Shown: positions 8,441 to 16,772, numbered from the stretch's first letter. The stretch: 43,164 nucleotides of DNA from Bacteroidota bacterium (GCA_020160935.1 JAIUPL010000013.1:111710-154873); one strand, 5' to 3'. A program made the numbers and translations. Notes: generated by a model not told the origin, from the sequence alone.

Positions 8441-8989
8441 TTACTCTTTCGCCAGGCTTTTTCTGATAATCTTTTTACCCGCTTCATTGATTCGCCAGAG
8501 GGTTTTTCCACTCTCTTTTACTTTATCTACTAATCCGGCTGTCGTTAATTCTTTGATATAATCCATTACCAGTTTCCTGCTCCCCAGTCTGGATTCGGAC
8601 ATCATGGCAGTAATCGTCAGACCTTTCTCCAGTGCAAGGCTGGACAGTAATATTTCCGACACCCGCACCCTTGTTAGTGACAAGGCCAGTGTTTCTTCGA
8701 AATCTTTCAGGCTGTATGGTTGTGGCGCCGTTGGCGCCATGAGTTTTTCTGTTCTCAGGTGAGATAACAGACTGTCTCTCAATTTATTCAATTCGTGGTT
8801 GATCTCCGAATTGGACATCATTCCATTGGCCCGGGCCTTCTTTACATCGTTGTATCGGGCCAACTGGATGATGATCCCGTCGCGCTGGACAGGGTCTTCC
8901 GTATGCCTGATGAGCAATTGCAGGGCAGCGTCCAGGTCGTCAGACGCAATGAGTTGGCGGATGAGGTCTTTGAGTTCGGGTTCGGACAT
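8441..8989 (-). CDS. EAD11-like effector-associated domain fused to winged helix
   Basis: 182 aa, no signal peptide. Residues 1 to about 72 are helical with the pattern LIASDDLDAALQLLIRHTED ... IIIQLARYNDVKKARANG ... ELNKLRDSLLSHL, which I recognise as effector-associated domain 11, an adaptor of NTP-dependent conflict systems. Residues about 92-180 look like a winged helix: a helical pair around SEILLSSLALEKGLTITAMM, a recognition-helix candidate RLGSRKLVMDYIKELTTAG, and a wing at KVKESGKTLWRINEAGK. This would suit an EAD-linked DNA-binding sensor or regulator (inference). No effector gene is next to it. The word palindrome at 8995 abuts its start. Confidence 0.6.
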   Translation of the reverse strand: MSEPELKDLIRQLIASDDLDAALQLLIRHTEDPVQRDGIIIQLARYNDVKKARANGMMSNSEINHELNKLRDSLLSHLRTEKLMAPTAPQPYSLKDFEETLALSLTRVRVSEILLSSLALEKGLTITAMMSESRLGSRKLVMDYIKELTTAGLVDKVKESGKTLWRINEAGKKIIRKSLAKE

Positions 8990-8994
8990 TTTTT

Positions 8995-9119
8995 AGAGTT
9001 ATGAGTTATAAAGTTATGAGTTATGAGTTATTCTCACATTGCTTTTGGCCACTCTATCAACAAAGCCAAATGTAAAGTGAGTATAACTCATAACTCATAA
9101 CTTTCTAACTCATAACTCT
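8995..9119. repeat. Word palindrome, gagttat family, copy 2
   Basis: Arms of 37 bp (8995-9031 and 9083-9119) differ at one base and consist of gagttat units. The core CTCACATTGCTTTTGGCC ... GTGAG matches copy 1. It fills the gap between the parC stop and the ATG of the EAD gene, both on the minus strand. Confidence 0.95.
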
Positions 9120-9129
9120 TCCAGTAAAG

Positions 9130-11832
9130 TCAATCAAACTCAATCGTATCTCCCGCCTTGTACGTGTCTTTTTTGCCGCCTTTTTCTGGAGTGGGTTCGG
9201 GCGTTTCTACTTCACCGAACAGGTTGACCTGTTGTGGAGCGGCTGCGGCCGGTTCTTCTTTTTCTTTGGCCGGTTTGCTCAGTTTGGAGGCGCCGGGGTC
9301 TACCTCTTTCACCGAGCCAAGGGCCTGGTCGCTGAGGCGGTTGCCGACGGCTTTCCAGCCTTTGGGTTCCATAAAATCGCCGAGCGACACCTCGCCCGTC
9401 ATGGCTTTGCCCTTGATTTTGATGCTGTAGGAGATGCGCGGATTTTCCTTAACCGAAGCGAACAGCAGTTTTGATTTGGGGTGATCGGTGAGGTAGCCGT
9501 AGCGTTCGCGGAGTTTGTTGGTTTCTATTTTGAAACGTTTCACCATCGTCCAGCCTTTGTGGCCGTCGAAATGAACGGCGTTGACGACTAATTCGGGTGT
9601 CAGTTTGCAGAGGTGCAGGATTTCCTTCATCTCGAAGCGCTGCTGTACGTCGGTGTCCGTCACCTCGTAGGAGCCGTCGGTGTATAGGATCAGGATGCTG
9701 TCGCCGGTGTCGAATTCGCCGAGGCAGTGGCCGCGTTCCTGGGTGTTGAGGCGGCCGGTAATATCGTCGAACCAGAGTTTTTGAGCGCCGATAGTGCTTT
9801 TGCCCACCTCTTTTTGTTTGATCTGTTTGACCGGGTATTTGGTCAGCACATTGCCCAGCGAATCGCGTCCTTTGATGGCCAATTCGGCAAAATCGTAGTC
9901 GAAAATCTTGATTTTGGCCGTGCTGGCAGGCGTCAGCGTGACCTGGATTACCTCGCTTTCCCCGTTCGGATTGACGGTGAAATACAGGATTTTGGAGCCT
10001 TTGGCCTCCGAACCGAGTTGGTATTCCTTGTCGCGGGTGATGGCGGTTACATTAAAACGTTTGACAAAGGAGCGCCCCGTTTTGGCATCCAGATAAGCCA
10101 TGTTATAGGTGGTGCGTTCGTCGTTTTTCTTCCAAACGGCCACGTGCGTAATGTCTTTGCCGACGAATATCTTTTCACCCACACGTACCACTTTCATCAC
10201 GCCGTCGCGGCGGAAAACAATCACGTCGTCGATATCGGAACAATCCTGCACAAACTCGTCTTTTTTGAGGCCCATGCCGATAAATCCTTCAGCGCGGTTG
10301 ACGTACAGTTTGGCGTTGTTGGCCACAACGGCAGTAGCCTGAATGGTGTCGAAAGCAGCGATTTCGGTGCGGCGTTCGCGGCCTTTTCCGTATTTGGACA
10401 GCAGGTTTTCGAAATAGGCGATGGCGTATTCCGTCAGGTGTTCGAGGTGGTGTTTGGTCTGGGTGAGTTCCTCGTTCAGTTTGTTGATTTCCTCATCAGC
10501 CTTGAAGGAATTGAATTTGGAAATGCGTTTAATGCGGATTTCCGTCAGGCGCAGGATATCGTCTTCCGTGATTTCGCGCAACAGCCGGAGGCGTTTGTCG
10601 GCGGCGGTGGGCTTCATATCGGGCGTCACCACGTATTTCCGCAGTCCGGTGTCGATGGTGCTGAGCACGGCTTCCCAGGTTTCGCATTCCTCGATGTCGC
10701 GGTAAATGCGTTGCTCGATGAATATTTTTTCCAGCGAGGCGAAGTGCAGTTTTTCTTCTAGTTCGTGCTGCAGAATGGCCAGTTCCATGCGCAGCAGTTC
10801 CTTCGTGTTTTCGGTGGAAATGCGCAGCAGTTCGTTGACGTCGGTAAACAGCGGTTTGTTTTCGACGATGACGCAGCAGTTGGGGCTGATGCTCACTTCG
10901 CAATCCGTAAAGGCATACAAGGCATCGATGGTGACATCCGGGCTGACGCCGGGTTGCAGTTCGATTTCGATATCGATGTTGGCGGCCACCTTGTCGATGA
11001 CTTTTTTGATTTTGATCTGGCCTTTTTCGTTGGCTTTGATGATCGATTCAATCAGGTCGCCGGTGGTAACGCCGAAAGGTATTTCAGTGATTTGCAGCGT
11101 TTTTTTGTCCATTTCCCGGATGCGGGCACGCACACGCACCTTGCCGCCCCGGCTGCCGCCGTTGTAATTGCTGGCATCGATGAGGCCGCCGGTAGGGAAA
11201 TCGGGCACCAGGTCCGATTTGCGGCCTTTGAGGCTGGCGATGCTGGCTTTGATGATTTCAACGAAGTTGTGGGGCAGGATTTTCGTGCTCAAACCCACCG
11301 CAATGCCTTCGGCGCCATGGGCCAGCACGAGCGGGAATTTCATGGGCAGGTTGACGGGTTCGCGTTTGCGGCCGTCATAACTCAGTTGCCAGGTGGTAGT
11401 ATCGGCATTGAACGCGATGTCGAGGGCAAATTTGGTGAGGCGCGCCTCGATATAACGCGGCGCCGCCGCCGAGTCGCCGGTGCGGTAGTCGCCCCAGTTG
11501 CCCTGACAATCGATCAGCAGTTCCTTCTGGCCCATATTCACCAGCGCATCGCCGATGGCAGCGTCGCCGTGCGGGTGGTACTGCATGGTTTGGCCTATGA
11601 GATTGGCCACCTTGTGGTAGCGTCCGTCGTGCTGCTCGTACATGGCGTGCAGGATGCGGCGCTGTACGGGTTTCAGGCCATCTTCCACGGCAGGTACGGC
11701 GCGTTCGAGGATCACATAACTCGCATAGTCCAGAAAATAGTTCTGGTACATGCCCGACAGAGTGATGATATGATCCTCGTGGTTGGCCGAAGTGGTAGGT
11801 GGTATGGAAGTATCTTTTTTCGCTTTTGCCAT
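9130..11832 (-). CDS. parC: DNA topoisomerase IV subunit A
   Basis: 900 aa. The breakage-reunion domain begins at about residue 20 (ITLSGMYQNYFLDYASYVI); GLKPVQRRILHAMYE (52-66), HPHGDAAI (86-93) and SAAAPRYIEARLT carry the catalytic Tyr127. A coiled-coil segment around EEINKLNEELTQTKHHLEHL forms the gate arm, and beta-pinwheel-like repeats follow from about 540. The C-terminus is a low-complexity Pro/Glu/Lys tail. The lack of a clear GyrA box and the overall pattern favour ParC over GyrA, but the two can be hard to separate. The parE partner is outside the window. A TACCTTTG -7 element lies about 90 bp upstream. Confidence 0.88.
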   Translation of the reverse strand: MAKAKKDTSIPPTTSANHEDHIITLSGMYQNYFLDYASYVILERAVPAVEDGLKPVQRRILHAMYEQHDGRYHKVANLIGQTMQYHPHGDAAIGDALVNMGQKELLIDCQGNWGDYRTGDSAAAPRYIEARLTKFALDIAFNADTTTWQLSYDGRKREPVNLPMKFPLVLAHGAEGIAVGLSTKILPHNFVEIIKASIASLKGRKSDLVPDFPTGGLIDASNYNGGSRGGKVRVRARIREMDKKTLQITEIPFGVTTGDLIESIIKANEKGQIKIKKVIDKVAANIDIEIELQPGVSPDVTIDALYAFTDCEVSISPNCCVIVENKPLFTDVNELLRISTENTKELLRMELAILQHELEEKLHFASLEKIFIEQRIYRDIEECETWEAVLSTIDTGLRKYVVTPDMKPTAADKRLRLLREITEDDILRLTEIRIKRISKFNSFKADEEINKLNEELTQTKHHLEHLTEYAIAYFENLLSKYGKGRERRTEIAAFDTIQATAVVANNAKLYVNRAEGFIGMGLKKDEFVQDCSDIDDVIVFRRDGVMKVVRVGEKIFVGKDITHVAVWKKNDERTTYNMAYLDAKTGRSFVKRFNVTAITRDKEYQLGSEAKGSKILYFTVNPNGESEVIQVTLTPASTAKIKIFDYDFAELAIKGRDSLGNVLTKYPVKQIKQKEVGKSTIGAQKLWFDDITGRLNTQERGHCLGEFDTGDSILILYTDGSYEVTDTDVQQRFEMKEILHLCKLTPELVVNAVHFDGHKGWTMVKRFKIETNKLRERYGYLTDHPKSKLLFASVKENPRISYSIKIKGKAMTGEVSLGDFMEPKGWKAVGNRLSDQALGSVKEVDPGASKLSKPAKEKEEPAAAAPQQVNLFGEVETPEPTPEKGGKKDTYKAGDTIEFD

Positions 11833-11835
11833 GCT

Positions 11836-11865
11836 GGTTATTGGTTATCCGTTATCTGTTATCTG
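11836..11865. repeat. One-sided gataac word run before parC
   Basis: On the minus strand, about four 7-nt units of the type gataaca/gataacg/aataacc end 3 bp before the parC ATG. The same word precedes the RND gene (16740-16766) and forms the outer arms at 42631 and 42961. The terminal units could also fold back on CAGATAA at 11874. Confidence 0.8.
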
Positions 11866-11918
11866 TTTTCAGGCAGATAAGGGCGCTACTGTTGTTATGC
11901 TGACGGGGTAAGATGGGG

Positions 11919-11926
11919 CAAAGGTA
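11919..11926 (-). promoter_or_regulatory. parC -7 element
   Basis: TACCTTTG on the minus strand, a full match to TAnnTTTG, 87 bp upstream of parC. The -33 element is not evident. Confidence 0.5.
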
Positions 11927-12060
11927 ATGGAGTTGGGGAGTCGGGGAGTTAGTGTTTTGGTGTTTTTTAATGTGAAGCCAAACAGATATTCACCCCTTCA
12001 TCAACCTCCCGGAACAAATACCCTTGGCATCTTTATCAGCGAACGCCAAGCGGGAAGTCA

Positions 12061-12107
12061 CCCCCTCTCCCTCGGAGAGGGGGCCGGGGGGTGAGGTCTC
12101 ACCCCCC
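12061..12107. repeat. Double GC-rich hairpin at the VOC gene 3' end
   Basis: Two perfect 10-bp stems follow each other: CCCCCTCTCC/GGAGAGGGGG (12061-12083) and GGGGGGTGAG/CTCACCCCCC (12086-12107). The second overlaps the VOC stop codon. It resembles dispersed GC-rich repeats I recall from other Bacteroidota (memory, unchecked) and may stop transcription. Confidence 0.75.
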
Positions 12108-12470
12108 AAAATGCGGATTATAAATAACCCCAATCAAATTGCCCCAGGGGTCTTTCACCGTAGCCACCCGAATATCGTCGCCTACTTCGGTGGGAGGCTG
12201 GTGCGCCGTGGCCCCCAGTTCGAGCAATTGGTTATAAGCAGCGGCAATGTCTTCCACGCCCCAATAGGTTTCTATGTTTTGGCCGACGGAACTTTTATCA
12301 TCTTCAACAGGTTGCAGGCCAAGTTCGTAGCCACCCACTTCAAAACCGACATAAAACGGTTGATTGAAATAGGGGCCGAATCCTAAAAAGCGGCTGTACC
12401 ATTCAGTGGCGCGTGCCAGATCGGTAACGCGGTAGATACAGGTGCGAAGGCCGAGCAGAGAAGCAGACAT
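12099..12470 (-). CDS. VOC superfamily (glyoxalase/bleomycin-resistance fold) protein
   Basis: 123 aa from the ATG at 12470 (MSASLLGLRTCIYRV); the open frame extends upstream to 12518 but the domain starts here. One glyoxalase-like domain: LRTCIYRVTDLARATEWYSR, LGFGPYFNQPFYVGFEVGGYELGLQP, then ATVKDPWGNLIGVIYNP. The substrate is unknown; most small VOC proteins are uncharacterised dioxygenase, isomerase or binding proteins. It diverges from the tetR efflux operon, so the 277-bp gap carries both promoters. Confidence 0.8.
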   Translation of the reverse strand: MSASLLGLRTCIYRVTDLARATEWYSRFLGFGPYFNQPFYVGFEVGGYELGLQPVEDDKSSVGQNIETYWGVEDIAAAYNQLLELGATAHQPPTEVGDDIRVATVKDPWGNLIGVIYNPHFGG

Positions 12471-12570
12471 GGGAGCAGTAATTTGAAAAGTGAAGATATA
12501 CAGGCAGCCTTGCGACATTTTTTAAAAACCGAACGTCCTACGGCAACCTGTTTTCCTGTTGTTCAGGCAG

Positions 12571-12578
12571 CAAATATA
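12571..12578 (-). promoter_or_regulatory. VOC gene -7 element
   Basis: TATATTTG on the minus strand fits TAnnTTTG, about 100 bp upstream of the VOC start. The AT-rich sequence to its right has no clear TTG. Confidence 0.45.
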
Positions 12579-12606
12579 GAATAAATTGTTTTTAATAATA
12601 AAACTT

Positions 12607-12637
12607 TTTGTTTTTAATTTTATGCGTGCTACATTTG
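12607..12637 (+). promoter_or_regulatory. tetR operon promoter P1
   Basis: TTTG (12607-12610), 19 nt, then TACATTTG (12630-12637): a consensus Bacteroidota promoter with correct spacing, firing toward tetR and leaving a leader of about 105 nt. Confidence 0.65.
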
Positions 12638-12700
12638 GGCAAGTTTTTTCCAGCACTCATAGGAAAAAAAAGTTCGTTCGTCGGTGAACCAAGTAAACAC

Positions 12701-12743
12701 AGGAAACGTTTGATGCGAAAAATGTTTCCTACGTTTACCTTTG
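12701..12743 (+). promoter_or_regulatory. tetR promoter P2 with overlapping palindromic operator
   Basis: TTTG (12709-12712), 23 nt, then TACCTTTG (12736-12743), only 4 nt before the tetR ATG, so the P2 transcript would be nearly leaderless. AGGAAACGTT (12701-12710) and AATGTTTCCT (12721-12730) form a 30-bp palindrome with one mismatch between the two elements. This is where an autoregulating TetR protein would bind (inference). Confidence 0.6.
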
Positions 12744-12747
12744 CGAC

Positions 12748-13371
12748 ATGTTTACCGAACAGCAGGAAAAATGGTTAAAACGAGTGGATGAATTATTTCT
12801 CCGCTTCGGCATTAAAAGTATCACGATGGATGACGTGGCACGCGAGCTCGGCATCTCCAAAAAAACCCTGTACCAGTTTGTTGAAAACAAGGACGATCTG
12901 GTGCACAAACTGTTGAGCAGGCACATTGAGCAGGAAAAACAAACCTGCACACTCCTGTTTGCCAACGCTGCCAATGCCCTGGAAGAGATGTATATCGTGA
13001 TTGAAAGCGATACACAACAATTGAAACAGATGAAAACCAACATCATCCACGACCTGCAGCGCTATCACCCCGAAGCCTGGGAAAAAGTAGTCGAGTATCA
13101 ACGCGGCTTTTTGTACACCGTCGTGCGCAACAACCTCGAACGAGGCATCACCGAAGGCATCTATCGAAGTGATCTGGATGTCGATATCCTCACCAAACTC
13201 CACATTTCAGGTTCTCTGCAACTTTTCAATCCGGCGCTTTTCCCGCAGGAGGAATACAAATATGAAATCGTATTCCGCCAGTATATGCTGCATTACCTCT
13301 ACGGCATTGTTTCCGAAAAAGGAATGGCCATGCTGAAAAGTAAAATCCACCCCTCTTCCGTCTCTCTCTAA
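12748..13371 (+). CDS. TetR/AcrR family transcriptional regulator
   Basis: 207 aa. The N-terminal helix-turn-helix spans about 8-55: LFLRFGIKSITMDDVARELGISKKTLYQFVENKDDLV. The C-terminal helical ligand domain is divergent, as usual. It heads an operon with an outer-membrane channel, adaptor, PaiB-like protein and RND pump, so it probably represses that efflux system and itself through the palindrome at 12701-12730 (inference). The gap to the tolC-like gene is 18 bp. Confidence 0.92.
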   Translation: MFTEQQEKWLKRVDELFLRFGIKSITMDDVARELGISKKTLYQFVENKDDLVHKLLSRHIEQEKQTCTLLFANAANALEEMYIVIESDTQQLKQMKTNIIHDLQRYHPEAWEKVVEYQRGFLYTVVRNNLERGITEGIYRSDLDVDILTKLHISGSLQLFNPALFPQEEYKYEIVFRQYMLHYLYGIVSEKGMAMLKSKIHPSSVSL

Positions 13372-13389
13372 AAGCACAAAATTCTCATC

Positions 13390-14715
13390 ATGCAAATACG
13401 TACAATTCTACTAACACTCCTGACAGCAGGAGGCATGACCCTTGTCGGCCATGCCCAGCAGAGCATGACCCTGAACGACTGCCTCCAGTACGCCCTGGCC
13501 AATGCGCCCGAAGTACAGGTGGCACAACTTCAGGTGTCGGATGCCGACTGGCAGATCAGGGAAAACAAGGCGACCGGCCTGCCTCAGGTATCCGGAAGCA
13601 TTGGCTACCAGTATTTCATCCAGCGCCCCGGCATTCCGGCCAGCGCACTCGGTTTCCCGGGAGCCGGCGACGAAAAAATTGCCTTCAGTGCTTTGCACAA
13701 CCTCTCGCCCACCCTGTCGTACAACCAGTTGTTTTTCAGCAACAGTTACCGCGTCGCCAGAAAAGCCGCATGGTACTATCGCGCCTATGTCGACCAGCAA
13801 CTTACTGCCGCCAAACGCACGGTGTACAACCGCGTGATTGACGCCTACTTGCCAGCCGTGCTCATCAGCGACAACCTGGCAACGCTGGATAAAAACATCG
13901 GGAACCTGGAAAAACTGCTGTCCGACACCCGCGCTATCAACCAGGCCGGTTTTGCCGAACAACTCGACGTCGATCGACTTGATCTGTCGCTATCTACCCT
14001 GCGCAGCGAACGCAGCAACCTGGTGCGCCAGCGCGAAATCGTGGTAGATGCCCTCAAACTCTCCATGGGTATGCAAGTCAGCAATCAGATCACACTTTCC
14101 GACAACATCCAGCAACTGATGGATACCTACACAGACGCCGACCTGAGCACAGAACTCAACCTGCAAAACCGCGCCGACTATGTGGCCCTGCTGAAAAGCC
14201 GCGACCTGAGCGCCCTGCAGATCGAACTGAACAGCAAACCATGGATGCCTTCCTTTGCCGGCTTTTTGCAATACTCCCCTGCTTTTCAGGGCGGTTTTGG
14301 CAACGACAAAAAATGGTTTTTTATCCCCTCTGCCGTGGCCGGTGTGTCGATCAATTTTACACTCTGGGACAGCGGCGTGAGCAAAGCCCGCCGCCAGCGC
14401 GCCCTGGTGGGTGTACAAACGCTGGATGTACAAAAACAAATGCTTGAAAACGCCATCGCGCTCGAAGTAGAATCGGCCCGCAAGCAATACGTCAATGCAC
14501 AGGAACGCGTCGGCAGCCAGCAAAAAAACCTCGACCTGGCCCAGCGTATCTATGATACTACCCAGACGAAATACAAGGCCGGCGTCGGCAGCAGTTTCGA
14601 AGTGACACAGGCCGAACAGGGACTTTATACTGCCCAGCAGAATGTTATGCAGGCCCGTTACGACCTGCTGACGGCCCGCATCGCTATTAAAAAAGCACTC
14701 GGTCTGGAGAAATAG
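13390..14715 (+). CDS. TolC-family outer-membrane efflux protein
   Basis: 441 aa, signal peptide (MQIRTILLTLLTAGGMTLVGHAQ). Two outer-membrane-efflux-protein repeats are visible: MTLNDCLQYALANAPEVQVA near the mature N-terminus and a second coiled-coil repeat ending in QAEQGLYTAQQNVMQARYDLLTARIAIKKALG. Such proteins form the trimeric channel through the outer membrane in tripartite efflux. The downstream gap of 104 bp begins with a one-sided gtgagag word run. Confidence 0.92.
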   Translation: MQIRTILLTLLTAGGMTLVGHAQQSMTLNDCLQYALANAPEVQVAQLQVSDADWQIRENKATGLPQVSGSIGYQYFIQRPGIPASALGFPGAGDEKIAFSALHNLSPTLSYNQLFFSNSYRVARKAAWYYRAYVDQQLTAAKRTVYNRVIDAYLPAVLISDNLATLDKNIGNLEKLLSDTRAINQAGFAEQLDVDRLDLSLSTLRSERSNLVRQREIVVDALKLSMGMQVSNQITLSDNIQQLMDTYTDADLSTELNLQNRADYVALLKSRDLSALQIELNSKPWMPSFAGFLQYSPAFQGGFGNDKKWFFIPSAVAGVSINFTLWDSGVSKARRQRALVGVQTLDVQKQMLENAIALEVESARKQYVNAQERVGSQQKNLDLAQRIYDTTQTKYKAGVGSSFEVTQAEQGLYTAQQNVMQARYDLLTARIAIKKALGLEK

Positions 14716-14745
14716 AGGTGAGAGGTGAGAGGCGAGAAGTGAGAA
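14716..14745. repeat. One-sided gtgagag word run after the tolC-like gene
   Basis: About four gtgagag-like units (aggtgagaggtgagagg...) start directly after the stop codon. No complementary arm precedes hlyD, so this is a downstream half only. Confidence 0.8.
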
Positions 14746-14819
14746 ACACAGCGCCCCCCCCTCTACCCTGACCCGACCGACGACTGTCGACTTATTTAAA
14801 TACATTAAAACATTTCAAC

Positions 14820-15950
14820 ATGAACCATATTAAATTCCTCACTCTTGCAAGCATCGGTTTGAGCATCGTGCTGTTGTCTGCCTGCGGCGGTGGCGGCGTC
14901 AAAGATCCCGCTGCCCAACTCGCAAAACTCAAAGAAGACAAAGCAGCCATCGATGCACAAATTACTGCGCTGGAAAAAGAAATCGGTACTGCCAGTGGCC
15001 AGCCGGCGCGGGTAAAAACCATCGGTCTTACCGAAGTAAAAACAGGTGTTTATCGCCATTTTATCGACCTGCAAGGCAAGGTGGATGCGGAAGAAAGCAT
15101 TCCTGCTACAGCCAAAATGCCCGGTACGCTGAAACGCGTGTATGTGAAAAACGGCGACGACGTGCGCCGTGGACAATTGCTGGCCGAAATTGAAGACAAC
15201 ATCCTCCAGAAAAGCCTCGCCGAACTAGAAGGCCAACTGGCTACCGCTACCGACATCTACAACCGCCAGAAAGGCCTGTGGGATCAGAAAATCGGTACCG
15301 AAGTAGCCTTCATTCAGGCCAAAAACGGCAAGGAAAGCATCGAGCGCAGCATCGCTACCCTCAAGGAAAACATCGGGCAAACCAAAATTTATGCACCTAC
15401 CAACGGCACGGTCGACCTCGTCGTGCTCAAACAAGGCCAGGTGATCTCTCCGGGTATGCCGCTTTGCAACATCCTCAATCTCAGCAACCTGAAAATCAAG
15501 GGCGAGGTGACGGAAGCATATGCTGCCAAAGTGCGCAAAGGCGACCAGGTGCAGGTGTTTTTCCCTGATCTGAAAAAAGAAATCACCACACGCGTGACGT
15601 ATGTCAGCAAAACCATCAACCCCATGACCCGTACGTTCGTGGTGGAATGCGCCTTGCCCAACGCGGCCGACTACCGCGCCAATCAGGTGGCGGTGATGAA
15701 AATTGTGGACTACCAGAACCCGAATGCCGTTACCATTCCGGTCAACGTGATTCAAACGGCTCAGGATGGCGAGTTTGTGATGATTGCTGAAAAAACCGGC
15801 GACAAAACTGCTGTTGCCAAAAAAGCCAGCATCAAACAAGGCAGCAACTACAACGGTCAGGTGGAAGTCCTCAGCGGTCTGAAAAAAGGCGACTGGGTGA
15901 TTACCACGGGTTTTCAGGATGTGAATAATGGAGAAACGGTCGCTTTCTAG
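14820..15950 (+). CDS. RND efflux periplasmic adaptor (HlyD/AcrA type), lipoprotein
   Basis: 376 aa. Lipobox LSAC with Cys22, so probably anchored to the inner membrane. A coiled-coil stretch at 33-60 (AQLAKLKEDKAAIDAQITALEKEIG), then the lipoyl half-motifs (GTLKRVYVKNGDDVRRGQLLAEIEDN and IYAPTNGTVDLVVLKQGQVI), the barrel domain (KIKGEVTEAYAAKVRKGDQV) and the membrane-proximal domain ending in GLKKGDWVITTGFQDVNNGE. Adaptors couple the pump to the channel. The word palindrome at 15951 starts at its stop codon. Confidence 0.93.
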   Translation: MNHIKFLTLASIGLSIVLLSACGGGGVKDPAAQLAKLKEDKAAIDAQITALEKEIGTASGQPARVKTIGLTEVKTGVYRHFIDLQGKVDAEESIPATAKMPGTLKRVYVKNGDDVRRGQLLAEIEDNILQKSLAELEGQLATATDIYNRQKGLWDQKIGTEVAFIQAKNGKESIERSIATLKENIGQTKIYAPTNGTVDLVVLKQGQVISPGMPLCNILNLSNLKIKGEVTEAYAAKVRKGDQVQVFFPDLKKEITTRVTYVSKTINPMTRTFVVECALPNAADYRANQVAVMKIVDYQNPNAVTIPVNVIQTAQDGEFVMIAEKTGDKTAVAKKASIKQGSNYNGQVEVLSGLKKGDWVITTGFQDVNNGETVAF

Positions 15951-16119
15951 AGTGTGAGAGAGTGAGAACGTGAGAGCGTGAGAGTTCGTAGATTACAACC
16001 GCTATGTACTAAAAAATTCTAGAGTGAAACGGTGTACTCTACGAACTCTCACCCTCTCACATCTCTCACGCTCTCACGCTCTCACACTCTCACATCTCTC
16101 ACCCTCTCACGCTCTATCC
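15951..16119. repeat. Word palindrome, gtgagag type, inside the efflux operon
   Basis: Left words 15951-15992 (gtgagag units), right words 16038-16113 (ctctcac units, about twice as many). The innermost 15 bp, GTGAGAGTTCGTAGA and its complement (15978-15992 / 16038-16052), are exact. The right arm runs up to the paiB-like ATG. The frame open through it (THR-LEU-SER-HIS type repeats) is spurious. Confidence 0.95.
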
Positions 16120-16755
16120 ATGTACCTTCCTCACCACTTCACACAAACCGACACCGCTACCCTGGTGGCTTTCATGCGCCAATACGCATTTGCCACCATC
16201 GTATCGGAAGTAGACGGCAAGCCCTGCGCTTCGCACCTGCCTTTTGTGGTAGAGTGGAAGGAAGATGGCACGATACAGTTGCTGGCACACTTTGCCAAAG
16301 CCAATCCGCAATGGCAAACACTGGAGGGGCAAACGGCACTCGTTATTTTCAACGAACCGCATGCCTACATCTCGCCATCACTGTACGACAAGGAACTGAG
16401 TGTGCCGACCTGGAACTACATAGCCGTGCATGCCTACGGGCACGCTACCTTGATTACTGAAGAAGCAGCCGTACGTGAATTGTTGGAAAAACAAATTCAA
16501 TCCTTTGAGAAAGAATATTTTACACAATGGATGAATTTGCCGGAACCATTCAAGGCTGCTATGCAAAAAGGCTTAACCGCCTTCCGGATCGATGTGACAG
16601 AACTGCAAGGCAAGGAAAAACTGAGCCAGAACAAATCGGCACAAGAGCGCGAACGAATTGGAAAACACCTGATTGAAAATACAGATAGTACAGCCAGAGA
16701 AACTGGCCTGCAAATGCTCAACAAACTGCTTATCACACCGATAACAGATAACTAA
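16120..16755 (+). CDS. PaiB-like FMN-binding protein
   Basis: 211 aa from the ATG at 16120; the frame upstream only reads through the repeat. PaiB/FMN-binding split-barrel pattern: MYLPHHFTQTDTATLVAFM, FATIVSEVDGKPCASHLPF, VPTWNYIAVHAYGHA and GKEKLSQNKSAQERERIG. Named for negative regulation of Bacillus protease synthesis and sporulation; the molecular role is unproven. Its insertion between adaptor and pump is unusual. Its last codons (ITDN) and stop lie within a gataac word run that continues to the RND start 17 bp on. Confidence 0.88.
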   Translation: MYLPHHFTQTDTATLVAFMRQYAFATIVSEVDGKPCASHLPFVVEWKEDGTIQLLAHFAKANPQWQTLEGQTALVIFNEPHAYISPSLYDKELSVPTWNYIAVHAYGHATLITEEAAVRELLEKQIQSFEKEYFTQWMNLPEPFKAAMQKGLTAFRIDVTELQGKEKLSQNKSAQERERIGKHLIENTDSTARETGLQMLNKLLITPITDN

Positions 16756-16766
16756 TAACTGATAAC
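16740..16766. repeat. gataac word run across the paiB stop and RND leader
   Basis: Four 7-nt units (gataaca, gataact, aataact, gataac) cover the last codons and stop of the paiB-like gene and end 6 bp before the RND ATG. Same word as before parC and at 42631/42961. Confidence 0.85.
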
Positions 16767-16772
16767 AAATTC

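Noticed and set aside
15951-16113. Integron attC-like recombination sites
   Set aside because: No GTTRRRY-type core sites or integrase; genes between repeats are ordinary operon members.
16024-16119. N-terminal extension of the paiB-like protein rich in Leu, Ser, His and Arg
   Set aside because: It is only the ctctcac repeat read in one frame; the PaiB family start MYLPHHF begins at 16120.
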